A DNA stretch of 64,000 bases, from the NCBI GenBank assembly GCA_964489695.1, contig CAZAZP010000002.1, positions 1 through 64,000 of the forward strand, in the 5' to 3' direction. Position 1 is the stretch's first letter, and every line of letters begins with the position of its first letter. The translations under genes and the position numbers were made by a program. The notes below the pieces were generated by a model. It saw only the letters and a list, made by a program, of their open reading frames with translations. It was not told where the DNA came from and ran no database searches. The DNA comes from CAYUXU01 sp964489695. GTDB lineage: Bacteria; Bacillota_I; Bacilli_A; Erysipelotrichales; Erysipelotrichaceae. Of this stretch, positions 43,447 to 52,068 are shown in pieces.

Positions 43447-43474
43447 TGAATTTTACTGGAACTTTTTTATAATA
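43446..43474 (+). promoter_or_regulatory. Promoter of the SSB-like gene
   Basis: TTGAAT (43446-43451), a 17-base spacer and TATAAT (43469-43474). Confidence 0.75.
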
Positions 43475-43501
43475 TGGTCCAGGAAAGGAATGAGCTTAAT
43501 T

Positions 43502-43822
43502 ATGATGAATACGTTTGTTTTAGTGGGTAAAATTGCGGAGTTACCAGAATTAAAGGAAACAAGTAGTGGTTTTAAAGTTGCTTCGATGATTATTGAAGTG
43601 GAGCGGAGTTTTAAAAATGTTGATGGTTTATATGAGCATGATTATTTCCCACTAACTTTATGGAAAGGATTAGCCGAGACTACGACTGAGATAGCTAATA
43701 TCGATGATGTAGTGGCGATTAAAGGTCGGGTTCAGTCGAATCGCTTTGAAAGTAATAACCGCGTTTATTATAATCATGAATTCATTGCGGAGAAATTGAG
43801 TTTTATTAAAAAAGCTAATTAA
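43502..43822 (+). CDS. Single-stranded-DNA-binding-like OB-fold protein
   Basis: A 106-residue single OB fold resembling SSB (NTFVLVGKIAELPELKETSSGFKVASMIIEVERSF, recognised by its VGKI and F-x-LxxW pattern, with YFPLTLWKGLAE and VVAIKGRVQSNRFE). It lacks the acidic C-terminal tail with the DDLPF-type end that recruits other proteins, so it is not the main replication SSB. Short SSB paralogues such as B. subtilis SsbB act in competence. ATG at 43502 or 43505 fits the AAAGGAATGAG site. It has its own promoter and terminator. Confidence 0.8.
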   Translation: MMNTFVLVGKIAELPELKETSSGFKVASMIIEVERSFKNVDGLYEHDYFPLTLWKGLAETTTEIANIDDVVAIKGRVQSNRFESNNRVYYNHEFIAEKLSFIKKAN

Positions 43823-43838
43823 GGATTAGCTTTTTTTC
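43811..43838 (+). terminator. Terminator of the SSB-like gene
   Basis: AAAGCTAAT and ATTAGCTTT pair around TAAGG, followed by a T run and overlapping the stop codon. Confidence 0.85.
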
Positions 43839-43887
43839 TATGTGCTGGAATTTTTGTGCTAAACTGGTGGTAGAATGGAGCGATAAC

Positions 43888-44760
43888 ATGCAACAATACT
43901 TACAATTATGTCAAGATGTTTTAGCTAAAGGTCAAACTAGAACAGATCGGACAAATACTGGCACGATATCGATCTTTGGCTATCAAAGCCGTTATGATTT
44001 AACAGCTGGTTTCCCGTTATTAACGACCAAAAAAGTTAATTTTAAAGCCGTCGCTTTAGAATTACTTTGGTTTTTATCTGGTTCAACCAATATTCAACCA
44101 TTAGTCAAAGAAAATGTGCGGATTTGGAATGAGTGGCCTTATGAGCGTTATAAGCTTTCCCCAGATTATCAAGGTGAGACCTTAGCTGAATATGTCGAGC
44201 GGATTAAAATTGATGATGTCTTTGCCTTAAAACATGGTGATTTAGGACCAGTTTATGGCAAACAGTGGCGCAATTTTCAAGGTGTCGATCAAATTAGTGA
44301 ATTGATTAAAGGTTTAAAGACGAATCCTTACTCGCGCCGACATATTGTTAATGCTTATAATCCAGCGGAACTAACTAACATGGCTTTACCGCCTTGTCAT
44401 GCTTTTTTCCAATTTTATGTTTCAGCTGATGGGAAACGCTTGTCCTGTCAACTTTATCAACGTAGTGCTGATATCTTTTTAGGCGTCCCGTTTAATATCG
44501 CTTCTTATGCTTTATTATTAATGATGGTGGCGGAAGTCACGGGCTATGAACCTTACGAGTTCGTCCATACTTTAGGTGATGCGCATATTTATTTAAATCA
44601 CCTGGACCAAATTAACTTACAACTCTCGCGTGAACCACGCCCACTACCAACCTTAAAGTTTAAACGATCAGTAAGTGATATCTTTGAATTTACTTATGAG
44701 GATTTTGAATTAATTGGTTATGATCCACATCCTTATATCCCAGGAGCGATTGCTGTTTAA
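43888..44760 (+). CDS. thyA: Thymidylate synthase
   Basis: ThyA methylates dUMP with methylene-THF. The 290-residue protein has TDRTNTGTISIFG at the start, the ELLWFLSGSTNIQPL loop, the catalytic Cys in LPPCHAFFQFYV, YQRSADIFLGVPFNIASYALL and HTLGDAHIYLNHL. The ATG at 43888 follows GGAG by seven bases; an upstream in-frame ATG would add an unrelated head. Its stop overlaps the folA start, so the two enzymes that make and recycle dihydrofolate are co-expressed. Confidence 0.96.
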   Translation: MQQYLQLCQDVLAKGQTRTDRTNTGTISIFGYQSRYDLTAGFPLLTTKKVNFKAVALELLWFLSGSTNIQPLVKENVRIWNEWPYERYKLSPDYQGETLAEYVERIKIDDVFALKHGDLGPVYGKQWRNFQGVDQISELIKGLKTNPYSRRHIVNAYNPAELTNMALPPCHAFFQFYVSADGKRLSCQLYQRSADIFLGVPFNIASYALLLMMVAEVTGYEPYEFVHTLGDAHIYLNHLDQINLQLSREPRPLPTLKFKRSVSDIFEFTYEDFELIGYDPHPYIPGAIAV

Positions 44761-45236
44761 TGTTGTCTATGATTGTGGCCTGTGATCGGCAAGGTGGTAT
44801 TGGTTATCAAGGCTGGATGCCCTGGAATTTACCAGCAGATTTAAAGCTGTTTCAAGCGGTAACTTTAAATAAAACTTTAATTATGGGCAATAGCACCTAT
44901 CAAGGCTTAAAACAACCACTGAAGAAGCGGAAGATTATCGTTTTAACTCGACAGCCATTATTACAAAAAGCCCAAACTGATGTTATATTTACTAATGATG
45001 CTGGACAGTTAATAAAACGTTATCAGGACGCACCTGAAGAAGTACTTGTGGCTGGTGGAGCCCAAGTTTATCAGTTGTTTTTACCAGCTTGCCAGCGGTT
45101 ATATATTAGTCATGTGTTGAAAGATTATCCCGCTGATACTTATTTACCACCGATTGATTTTACTCAATTTGAAATTATTGAGGAACAACACTATCCGGAA
45201 TTTATTTACCGGGTCTATCAAAAAAGAAAAGGATAA
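44760..45236 (+). CDS. folA: Dihydrofolate reductase
   Basis: FolA reduces dihydrofolate with NADPH, regenerating the cofactor used up by ThyA. The 158-residue protein shows MIVACDRQGGIGYQGWMPWNLPADLKLFQ with the active-site Asp in PADLK, IMGNSTYQGL where MGR-T is usual, and VAGGAQVYQLFLP. It overlaps thyA by one base. The Arg to Asn change in MGNST touches the NADPH-binding loop but is seen among distant DHFRs. Confidence 0.94.
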   Translation: MLSMIVACDRQGGIGYQGWMPWNLPADLKLFQAVTLNKTLIMGNSTYQGLKQPLKKRKIIVLTRQPLLQKAQTDVIFTNDAGQLIKRYQDAPEEVLVAGGAQVYQLFLPACQRLYISHVLKDYPADTYLPPIDFTQFEIIEEQHYPEFIYRVYQKRKG

Positions 45237-45242
45237 GAGAAA

Positions 45243-46475
45243 ATGGAACAAGAAATTTTACAACAGTATGCCCGTTTAGCTGTGCGAGTGGGTGTCAACA
45301 TTCAACCAGAGCAACCCTTAGTCATTAATTGTAGTACTGAAAATGCCTATTTTGCTCGGATATGTGCGAAAGAAGCTTACGCTGCTGGTGCCTCGTATGT
45401 TCATATGTTATGGTCTGATGAAGAGCTGACGAAAATTAATTTAATGCATGCTAGTTTAGAGAATATTATTGAGATTCCTGATTACATGGTGGCGCGCTTT
45501 GATTATTTTATTGATCAAAAGGTAGCGCGCCTAAATATTATTGGTGATACTCCAGGTTTATTAGCAGAAGTTGATCCCAACAAGTTATTACAACAAGCCA
45601 TCATCGCTGGTGAGAAGTTTAAACGATATCGGGATTATTCAATGGGTAACCATGGTCAATGGACCATCGTTGCTTTACCAAGTGTTGGTTGGGCCCAAAA
45701 AGTCTTCCCCAGTGATACGCCAGAGCAAGCGGTTGAAAAGCTTGGTGCGGCTATTTTAAACGCCGTAAAGCTCTCTTTAGACCAAGACCCAGTTGCTGTC
45801 TGGGAAGCTCATAATCAAGCCTTAGCTAAACGAAATAAAAAACTCAATGACTATAATTTCAAATCACTTCATTTTACTAATAGTCTAGGTACAGATTTAG
45901 TTGTTGGGTTAGCTGATCAACACCGTTGGGCGGGTGGAGCCGAAAAAACCGTTGGTGGGATTGTTTTTAACCCAAATATTCCGACCGAAGAAACCTTTAC
46001 CATGCCCCATAAATATCGGGTTGATGGAAAAGTTGTGGCGAGTAAACCACTTGATTATCAAGGGAAATTAATTGAAGATTTTAGCTTTGTCTTTAAAGCG
46101 GGCCAAGTTGTCGAATATCAAGCGAAACATAATCAAGCTGCTTTAGATAATTTATTAAACTTAGATGAAGGTAGTCGGCATCTTGGTGAAGTAGCGTTAA
46201 TTGGTTATGATTCACCAATCGAACAAAGCGGTATTTTATTTTATAATACGTTATTTGATGAAAATGCCTCTTGCCATTTAGCCTTAGGTAATGCTTATCC
46301 CATGAACGTAATTAACGGTACTACGATGAGTGAAGATGAACTGGAAAAATATGGTTATAATAAATCAAAAGCTCACGTGGATTTTATGTTTGGGACAGCT
46401 GATTTAAATATTACGGGTTTAACTCAAGATGATCAAGAAATACCAGTGATGCGAGCTGGTCAGCTATTAGTATAA
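45243..46475 (+). CDS. M29-family aminopeptidase (AmpS-like)
   Basis: A 410-residue metallo-aminopeptidase of the thermophilic M29 family that trims N-terminal residues from peptides in the cytoplasm. Recognisable parts are LVINCSTENAYFARICAKEAY at the start, SVGWAQKVFP, the metal-binding GGIVFNPNIPTEETFT, EDFSFVF, the DEGSRHLGEVAL region, and the final HVDFMFGTADLNITG. Length is typical. It is seven bases after folA, probably by operon extension rather than shared function. Confidence 0.92.
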   Translation: MEQEILQQYARLAVRVGVNIQPEQPLVINCSTENAYFARICAKEAYAAGASYVHMLWSDEELTKINLMHASLENIIEIPDYMVARFDYFIDQKVARLNIIGDTPGLLAEVDPNKLLQQAIIAGEKFKRYRDYSMGNHGQWTIVALPSVGWAQKVFPSDTPEQAVEKLGAAILNAVKLSLDQDPVAVWEAHNQALAKRNKKLNDYNFKSLHFTNSLGTDLVVGLADQHRWAGGAEKTVGGIVFNPNIPTEETFTMPHKYRVDGKVVASKPLDYQGKLIEDFSFVFKAGQVVEYQAKHNQAALDNLLNLDEGSRHLGEVALIGYDSPIEQSGILFYNTLFDENASCHLALGNAYPMNVINGTTMSEDELEKYGYNKSKAHVDFMFGTADLNITGLTQDDQEIPVMRAGQLLV

Positions 46476-46623
46476 TTCACATTATTTTACACAATTATGC
46501 CATAATTTAACTATTATCCTTTGTTATATTATTGGTGTAAGTTAGCTTACTTGTGCGGTAAACATTTCTCCTATCTTTCCCTAAAATTAATCCCGTACAA
46601 TATTCTATCCCTTATAAATATAG

Positions 46624-46650
46624 AAAAAAGGCCAAATAATTAAGGCCTTT
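46624..46650. terminator. Bidirectional terminator between ampS and the radical-SAM gene
   Basis: AAAAAAGGCC and GGCCTTTTTT form the stem around AAATAATTAA. The stem covers the stop of the leftward gene. The 150 bases before it (46476-46623) are AT-rich and hold no ORF or motif that I recognise. Confidence 0.85.
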
Positions 46651-47593
46651 TTTCTTTTTGATAATATTTACCTTGATAAGAATCAGTTTTAACTAATAAC
46701 TTTTGAATCTCGTTTAAGACGATGCCTTTCTTTTTTGTCCAAAGGGGCGCTAATAGTTTAGCAGCGACGCCATCGCCGGTTAACCGTTCAATAACCAGTT
46801 CTGGTGGGAGTAACTCTAATTGTTTCACCACTAAGGCGATATATTCCGTTTGGCTCATTAAAGGCCAAGCTTCTGTTTGGTAAGCTTGACCATAAACCGA
46901 ATCACTTAAAAGATGTAACATATGAATCTTGATCCCAAATAATGGTAATTGGCTCAGATATTTAGCTGTATCGATCATCATGTCAAAAGTTTCATCCGGT
47001 AAACCATTAATAATATGAACTGAAACTTTTAAGGGTGTTTTAGCTAAGCGCTTGATCGTGGCTTCAAAGACTCTAAGCGGGTAACCACGATTAAAAGCTA
47101 AAGCGGTGGTGTCAAACATGGTTTGTAAGCCAAGTTCTAAATAGATGTCAGTTTTTTGGTTGAGACTAACTAAATAATCAATAATTGGTTGATCTAAACA
47201 ATCAGGTCGTGTTCCGATGGCAAGGCCGACTACTTCCGGTAACGCTAAAAACGGCTCATAGCTTTGTTTTAATTCAGCCAGGGCAGCATAGGTATTAGTG
47301 TAAGCTTGAAAATAAGGAATAGTTTTGGCATTAGGCCATTTTTGGTTTAGCTTTTTTTTAATGGTTAAATATTGTTGGCTTAAGCTAGCAGTTTTATCTC
47401 TAATTAATTCACCACTACCTTCTTGGCTACAAAAATAACAACCACCGACACCACATGTGCCATCGCGATTAGGACAAGTAAAGCCGGCGTCTAACGGGAC
47501 CTTCATGACTTTTAGGCCATAAGTTTCCTTTAAGTAATAATCAAAGCTGTGATAACGTAAATTATAATGCGAAAATGGGAAAGGATTAGGCAT
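46640..47593 (-). CDS. TIGR01212-type radical-SAM protein (YhcC/YtqA-like)
   Basis: A 317-residue radical-SAM protein. The cluster-binding Cys are in DAGFTCPNRDGTCGVGGCYFCS, a long-spaced CxxxxxCxxC that defines this family (described as C-x7 to 10-C-x2-C). Later come AIGTRPDCL, YLELGLQTM and HIINGLPDET. The reaction is unknown. The ATG at 47593 (MPNPFPF) overlaps the upstream gene by eight bases; a TTG at 47614 is an alternative. It shares an operon with the ceramidase-like gene. Confidence 0.88.
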   Translation of the reverse strand: MPNPFPFSHYNLRYHSFDYYLKETYGLKVMKVPLDAGFTCPNRDGTCGVGGCYFCSQEGSGELIRDKTASLSQQYLTIKKKLNQKWPNAKTIPYFQAYTNTYAALAELKQSYEPFLALPEVVGLAIGTRPDCLDQPIIDYLVSLNQKTDIYLELGLQTMFDTTALAFNRGYPLRVFEATIKRLAKTPLKVSVHIINGLPDETFDMMIDTAKYLSQLPLFGIKIHMLHLLSDSVYGQAYQTEAWPLMSQTEYIALVVKQLELLPPELVIERLTGDGVAAKLLAPLWTKKKGIVLNEIQKLLVKTDSYQGKYYQKEKRP

Positions 47594-48758
47594 TTTCGGA
47601 AAGGATTGCCACAATCTTAGCTTTATCAGCTTCTGTTTGCATTTCCATTAACGCTTCATAAGTAATAACTTGATTGTTGGGACCAGTTAAGTAAGTAATA
47701 TAGCCTTGACTATAACAAACGAGTAACTCATTTCCGCGTTTAATAAAATCATTATATTCAGAAAACATTTCAAATGGTGAAAGGATTAAGGTAAAGCCAC
47801 CTAAGTGTAGTTTACTTAAAACAATCTCACGGGGATAATAAGGTAAGCGGCTCAAAAGTTTATCGCGAGCAGCTAAACCAGTATTAACTTCACGAATTTC
47901 TTTTTCGGCCATTTGGCTCGTATCAATATCGGTAATATTTTTAACTTGATAATCAATCGTTAACGGAAAATCTTGATAGCTTAAAGTTAAAGGTTCTTGC
48001 GCGGCGGGTAAAGCTAATAATCGATCAAATTGTTCACTCATTAAACCAGCTAAACGTTTAACTTCGGCCATGTTTTTTTCTTTGCGAACAAATCTGGTAC
48101 TGACATCGCCGGCGGCTCCTTGTAAGAAACCAAAAAATTCATTGGGATATTTGGCGGAAAGTGTCGCGACGGTAAAACCGGGATATTCAGCCGTTAAATA
48201 ACCTGGTGTTTCATTTAAGATAGTTGGATGGCAATTATAAAATAAGAAATTAATAATCCGGACTTTATCACGATAAATACTTAAAACACCTGAATAAACA
48301 TTCGTACTACCGCGATGGCTGAGGCGGCTTTGGCCCACTTCAGTATAGTTTTGGTGACGATAATTAATGGTGTATTCACCTGCGATTAAAGGTGTTTCTC
48401 GAATCATAGTTAACATAGCCTGTTCGACTTGGGCGTAATAAGTATAGTTTTCACTAGAAAGCCCAAACAGATTAGTTAAAGGGGGAGCGAAATGGGTATG
48501 AGTACAAGATAAAGCGAACTCAACATTCGAGCCTAATTCCTGTTGCATCGCGTGTTTTAAGTCTTGAAATATTTTATAACTTACCCCTAAACTGTCCATT
48601 AAAAGATAAACTACTTCATGTTTCTCCGCTTTAAAGCGTAAGTAGCTTAAATATAAATCTCCTTGAACTTCTTTGGTCGCGATGGTATTAGTAGCGAATC
48701 CTGGAGCCACCATGGGTTCAGTCGGATTAATTAAAGTTTTATTATAAGCAACTAACAT
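47586..48758 (-). CDS. Neutral/alkaline non-lysosomal ceramidase-like protein, cytosolic
   Basis: A 390-residue protein with the N-terminal neutral ceramidase fold. The zinc-binding HxH lies in SCTHTHFAP, another His in FYNCHPTILN, followed by AEYPGF, and the GD-S motif is LQGAAGDVSTRF. There is no signal peptide or C-terminal immunoglobulin-like domain as in the secreted ceramidases, so it should act inside the cell. Bacteria of this kind do not usually make sphingolipids, so the substrate is unclear. It is the first gene before the radical-SAM gene, in one operon. Confidence 0.82.
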   Translation of the reverse strand: MLVAYNKTLINPTEPMVAPGFATNTIATKEVQGDLYLSYLRFKAEKHEVVYLLMDSLGVSYKIFQDLKHAMQQELGSNVEFALSCTHTHFAPPLTNLFGLSSENYTYYAQVEQAMLTMIRETPLIAGEYTINYRHQNYTEVGQSRLSHRGSTNVYSGVLSIYRDKVRIINFLFYNCHPTILNETPGYLTAEYPGFTVATLSAKYPNEFFGFLQGAAGDVSTRFVRKEKNMAEVKRLAGLMSEQFDRLLALPAAQEPLTLSYQDFPLTIDYQVKNITDIDTSQMAEKEIREVNTGLAARDKLLSRLPYYPREIVLSKLHLGGFTLILSPFEMFSEYNDFIKRGNELLVCYSQGYITYLTGPNNQVITYEALMEMQTEADKAKIVAILSENA

Positions 48759-48822
48759 GTGAAAATCCTCATCTTTCTCTTTTAATTATAGCATAGCCTA
48801 GGAAAAGCCACGGCTTTTTTTG

Positions 48823-48828
48823 TATAAT
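48823..48828 (+). promoter_or_regulatory. -10 element of mscL
   Basis: TATAAT, 27 bases before mscL. A short AAAAGC-CACG-GCTTTT hairpin sits at 48803-48818 where the -35 would be. Confidence 0.5.
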
Positions 48829-48854
48829 GGAGCTAGATAAATTAAGGAGGTAAT

Positions 48855-49274
48855 ATGTTAAAAGAGTTTAAAGCATTTATTATGCGAGGGAATGTTTTAG
48901 ATATGGCAATTGGGGTTATTATTGGCTCAGCTTTTGGGAAAATTGTTTCTTCAGCGGTCAGTGATATTTTTATGCCATTAATTGGCGTTTTAGTTGGCGG
49001 AATTAATTTTTCTGGTTTAAAAATTGTGTTAACTCCCGCTGTAGTGGGTAGTGATGGTATCGAACAAGTGGCTGAAAATGCCTTATTATATGGCCAATTT
49101 TTAGAGGCGCTCGTCGATTTTTTAATTATTGCTAGTTTTATTTTTGTGATTATTAAGGTTATCAATAGGTTTAAAAAACCTGCGCCAGCTGAACCAGCTG
49201 CACCGGTTGAACCAGAAGTAACCACTAATGACTTATTAATCGAAATTCGTGATTTATTAAAAGCTGACAAGTAA
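48855..49274 (+). CDS. mscL: Large-conductance mechanosensitive channel MscL
   Basis: MscL opens under hypo-osmotic membrane tension to release solutes. The 139-residue protein has the hallmark FKAFIMRGNVLDMAIGVIIGSAFGKIVSS, a first membrane helix with the pore constriction, a periplasmic loop (ALLYGQFLEALVDF), the second membrane helix and a C-terminal helix after a Pro-rich stretch (KKPAPAEPAAPVEPE). Strong AAGGAGG site. Single-gene unit. Confidence 0.97.
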   Translation: MLKEFKAFIMRGNVLDMAIGVIIGSAFGKIVSSAVSDIFMPLIGVLVGGINFSGLKIVLTPAVVGSDGIEQVAENALLYGQFLEALVDFLIIASFIFVIIKVINRFKKPAPAEPAAPVEPEVTTNDLLIEIRDLLKADK

Positions 49275-49310
49275 ACTCAGACATTTTACCAATTTTTAAA
49301 AGGGTAAATA

Positions 49311-49319
49311 TGCTATGAT
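49311..49319 (+). promoter_or_regulatory. Extended -10 promoter of tgt-queA
   Basis: TGC followed by TATGAT (49314-49319), 18 bases before tgt. The -35 is poor. Confidence 0.45.
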
Positions 49320-49336
49320 AACTTACGGTGAAGTAA

Positions 49337-50479
49337 ATGAAAGAAAAATTAAAGTTTAAATCAACCGCTAGTTGTACTCATACATCCGCTCGAACCGGTG
49401 AAATCAGCATTAACGGCTGGAAAATTGAAACACCGGTTTTTATGCCCGTTGGAACCCAAGCTACGGTTAAATTTCTTTCGCCTGAAGAATTAAAACAAGT
49501 TAAGGCGGAGATTATTTTAGCTAACACTTATCATTTATGGCTTAGACCAGGTGAGCAAGTGATTGAAGCAGCTGGTGGTTTACATCAATTTATGAATTAT
49601 CCTGGCCCCATCTTAACGGATAGTGGTGGTTTTCAAGTCTTTTCGTTAAGTGATCGCCGAAAGATAAGTGAAGAAGGTGTAAGCTTTCGCAATCATTTAA
49701 ATGGCGATAAAATGATGTTAACGCCCGAAAAGTCGATTGCGATTCAAAATGCTTTAGGAGCTGATTTTATTATGAGTCTAGATGAATGTCCTCCTTATCC
49801 GGTTAGTTATAAATATATGGAAGAAAGCATCTTACGGACTGAACGCTGGGCTAAACGCGGGTTAGCCGCCCACCAAAACCCCGACCAACAAGCTCTTTTT
49901 GGGATTGTGCAAGGTGGAGAATTTCCTGATTTAAGGCGGCGCTCGGCGGAAGGACTGGTGGCTTTAGATTTCCCAGGTTATAGCATTGGGGGCACAAGCG
50001 TTGGCGAAAGTAAAGAAGTAATGTATGAGATGATTGCTAATGCTACCGCTTATTTACCCCAGCATAAACCGCGTTATTTAATGGGAGTTGGTTCTGTTGA
50101 TGCAATTTTAGCTGGGGTAGCCCGCGGTGTCGATATGTTTGATTGTGTCTTACCCACGCGGATTGCGCGTCATGGGACGCTAATGAGTCATCATGGCCGG
50201 ATGAATATTACCAACCAACGTTATGCTCGGGATTTTCAACCGCTTGAAGCGGGTTGTAATTGTTATACTTGTCAGAACTTTAGTCGCGCTTATGTGCATC
50301 ATTTATTTCGGGCTAAAGAAGGGTTAGGGCCCCGCTTAGCCAGTATTCATAACTTATATTATTTAACCAACTTAATGGCGGAGATTAGAGCAGCGATTAA
50401 AGCTGATCGGTTTTTAATTTTTCAAACGGAAGTGTTAGACCAACTAGCTAAAGTCGATCCGCTAGGTCGAGGTTTTTAA
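49337..50479 (+). CDS. tgt: tRNA-guanine transglycosylase
   Basis: Tgt inserts preQ1 at wobble position 34 of tRNAs reading NAY codons. The 380-residue protein has PVFMPVGTQATVK, the catalytic Asp in ILTDSGGFQVFSLS, FGIVQGGEF, the second Asp in VDMFDCVLPTRIARHG, and the zinc site CNCYTCQNFSRAYVHHL. Its stop overlaps the queA start. The Shine-Dalgarno site is weak (GGTGA). Confidence 0.97.
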   Translation: MKEKLKFKSTASCTHTSARTGEISINGWKIETPVFMPVGTQATVKFLSPEELKQVKAEIILANTYHLWLRPGEQVIEAAGGLHQFMNYPGPILTDSGGFQVFSLSDRRKISEEGVSFRNHLNGDKMMLTPEKSIAIQNALGADFIMSLDECPPYPVSYKYMEESILRTERWAKRGLAAHQNPDQQALFGIVQGGEFPDLRRRSAEGLVALDFPGYSIGGTSVGESKEVMYEMIANATAYLPQHKPRYLMGVGSVDAILAGVARGVDMFDCVLPTRIARHGTLMSHHGRMNITNQRYARDFQPLEAGCNCYTCQNFSRAYVHHLFRAKEGLGPRLASIHNLYYLTNLMAEIRAAIKADRFLIFQTEVLDQLAKVDPLGRGF

Positions 50480-51504
50480 TGGAATTAAAAGACTTTTATT
50501 TTGATTTACCACCCGAATTAATTGCGCAAGATCCTTTACCTGAGCGCAGTGCGTCACGCTTACTAGTGGTAAATCGGCAAGATCAAACTTTAATTGATAC
50601 CAAGTTCCCCGATCTTTTAACTTATTTAAGACCGGGCGATGTGTTAGTTAGAAACAATACAAAGGTCTTACCAGCTCGCTTAATTGGACACAAAGTACCA
50701 ACTGGGGCCGTCGTGGAATTATTGCTTTTAAGTGGTGAACCAGCTGATGTTTGGCTTTGTTTAGTCGGGAATGCGAAAGCAGTCAAACTAAATACAATTA
50801 TTTCTTTTGGCCAAGGTGAACTACGAGCCCAGTGCTTAGAAATTTTACCAGATGGTCAACGACGTTTTAAAATGTTGTATCAAGGTATATTTTTAGAAAT
50901 TTTAGAACACCTTGGTCAAATGCCATTACCGCCATATATTAAAAAACAACTGCAAGATAATGATCGTTACCAAACAGTTTATGCCCAAGAGTTAGGCAGT
51001 GCAGCTGCTCCGACCGCGGGCTTACATTTTACTACCGAATTATTTGAGGCCATTAAAGCTCAAGGGGTTCAAGTCGTAGATGTAACGTTACATGTAGGCT
51101 TAGGGACATTTCAACCGCTAAAAACAAGCGACATCCAAGCGCACCAAATGCATGGTGAATACTATCAACTTTCCGCTAACAGTGCTACAATATTAAATGA
51201 AGCTAGAGCTAATAATCAACGGATTATTGCGATTGGGACAACTTCAGCGCGGACATTAGAAACGGTTTACCGCAAATTTCAGAGCTTTCAAGCTGATGCT
51301 GGTATTACCAAATTATATCTTTATCCGGGCCAAACAATTCAGGCTTTTGCTGGGCTAATCACAAATTTTCATTTGCCAGCTTCATCACTTATTTTATTAG
51401 TAAGTACCTTTGCGACAACAGCTTTAATTAAGCAAGCTTATGCGCATGCCATCCAAGAACGTTATCGTTTTTTCTCGTTTGGTGATGCGATGTTGATTAT
51501 TTAA
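50479..51504 (+). CDS. queA: S-adenosylmethionine:tRNA ribosyltransferase-isomerase (QueA)
   Basis: QueA adds the cyclopentane precursor to preQ1-tRNA, giving epoxyqueuosine. The 341-residue protein has FYFDLPPELIAQDPLPERSASRLL, VRNNTKVLPARL, LPLPPYI-like MPLPPYIKK, SAAAPTAGLHFT and TNFHLPASSLILLVS. The pair tgt-queA is standard. No queG/queH or preQ1 biosynthesis genes are in the window. Confidence 0.97.
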   Translation: MELKDFYFDLPPELIAQDPLPERSASRLLVVNRQDQTLIDTKFPDLLTYLRPGDVLVRNNTKVLPARLIGHKVPTGAVVELLLLSGEPADVWLCLVGNAKAVKLNTIISFGQGELRAQCLEILPDGQRRFKMLYQGIFLEILEHLGQMPLPPYIKKQLQDNDRYQTVYAQELGSAAAPTAGLHFTTELFEAIKAQGVQVVDVTLHVGLGTFQPLKTSDIQAHQMHGEYYQLSANSATILNEARANNQRIIAIGTTSARTLETVYRKFQSFQADAGITKLYLYPGQTIQAFAGLITNFHLPASSLILLVSTFATTALIKQAYAHAIQERYRFFSFGDAMLII

Positions 51505-51514
51505 GGGAGGTAAG

Positions 51515-52057
51515 ATGTTAAAACATAGTTTTAAACCAAGCCAGATAAATTTATTTAATACGATTATCTTTTTTCTGATTACGCAATTTATACTGTTTTT
51601 ATTTGTTTCTTTAATTTTCAGTTTAAATCATCCGTTATTTTTCTTATTGGAAAAAACGAATATTAATATTTATGTGATAACTGCTTGTTTAATCATGGTC
51701 CCAATTTATTTGTTGTTTGGGGCAATTGGGATTGTGGTTCGAGATAAGCACCGTGGCCTACGTCAAAGCCTTTCCCAATTCTTACGCGTGATGAGTGGTT
51801 TTTATTTAGTCTTTTTAATTGGTGCGATTTTCTTGCATGTGCAACGGATTAGTGATTTATTTTTACAACTTTATATTTTGGCTAATTATCCGATGGGATT
51901 TGTGATGAATCAATTAACTGAGAACCACGATTTAATTCAACCGGTTTTGGCTTTAACTGCCATCATGCCAGTTATAAGCTATTACGCCGGAGCAATCTGG
52001 CGGTTAAATTTCTTGCGGAAAAAAGCCCAGCCTTTGCCACCAGTCGATCAAGTTTAA
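51515..52057 (+). CDS. Membrane protein of unknown function, four membrane segments
   Basis: I do not recognise this 180-residue protein. It has four or five hydrophobic segments (about 19-39, 53-73, 93-113, 145-160), connected by short loops, and a basic C-terminus (RKKAQPLPPVDQV). The layout resembles small Yip1-like or DUF membrane proteins, but no motif supports a name. It follows queA by ten bases with a GGGAGG site, so it probably ends the tgt-queA operon. Confidence 0.75.
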   Translation: MLKHSFKPSQINLFNTIIFFLITQFILFLFVSLIFSLNHPLFFLLEKTNINIYVITACLIMVPIYLLFGAIGIVVRDKHRGLRQSLSQFLRVMSGFYLVFLIGAIFLHVQRISDLFLQLYILANYPMGFVMNQLTENHDLIQPVLALTAIMPVISYYAGAIWRLNFLRKKAQPLPPVDQV

Positions 52058-52068
52058 TTCATTAGCAA

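Noticed and set aside
48803..48818. AAAAGC-CACG-GCTTTT hairpin with T run upstream of mscL
   Set aside because: No plus-strand gene ends there and it sits in the mscL promoter, so it is unlikely to be a working terminator.
48842..49270. 142-residue ORF antisense to mscL
   Set aside because: It mirrors mscL over its whole length, has biased Ile/Lys/Thr composition and no ribosome site, and MscL is unmistakable on the other strand.
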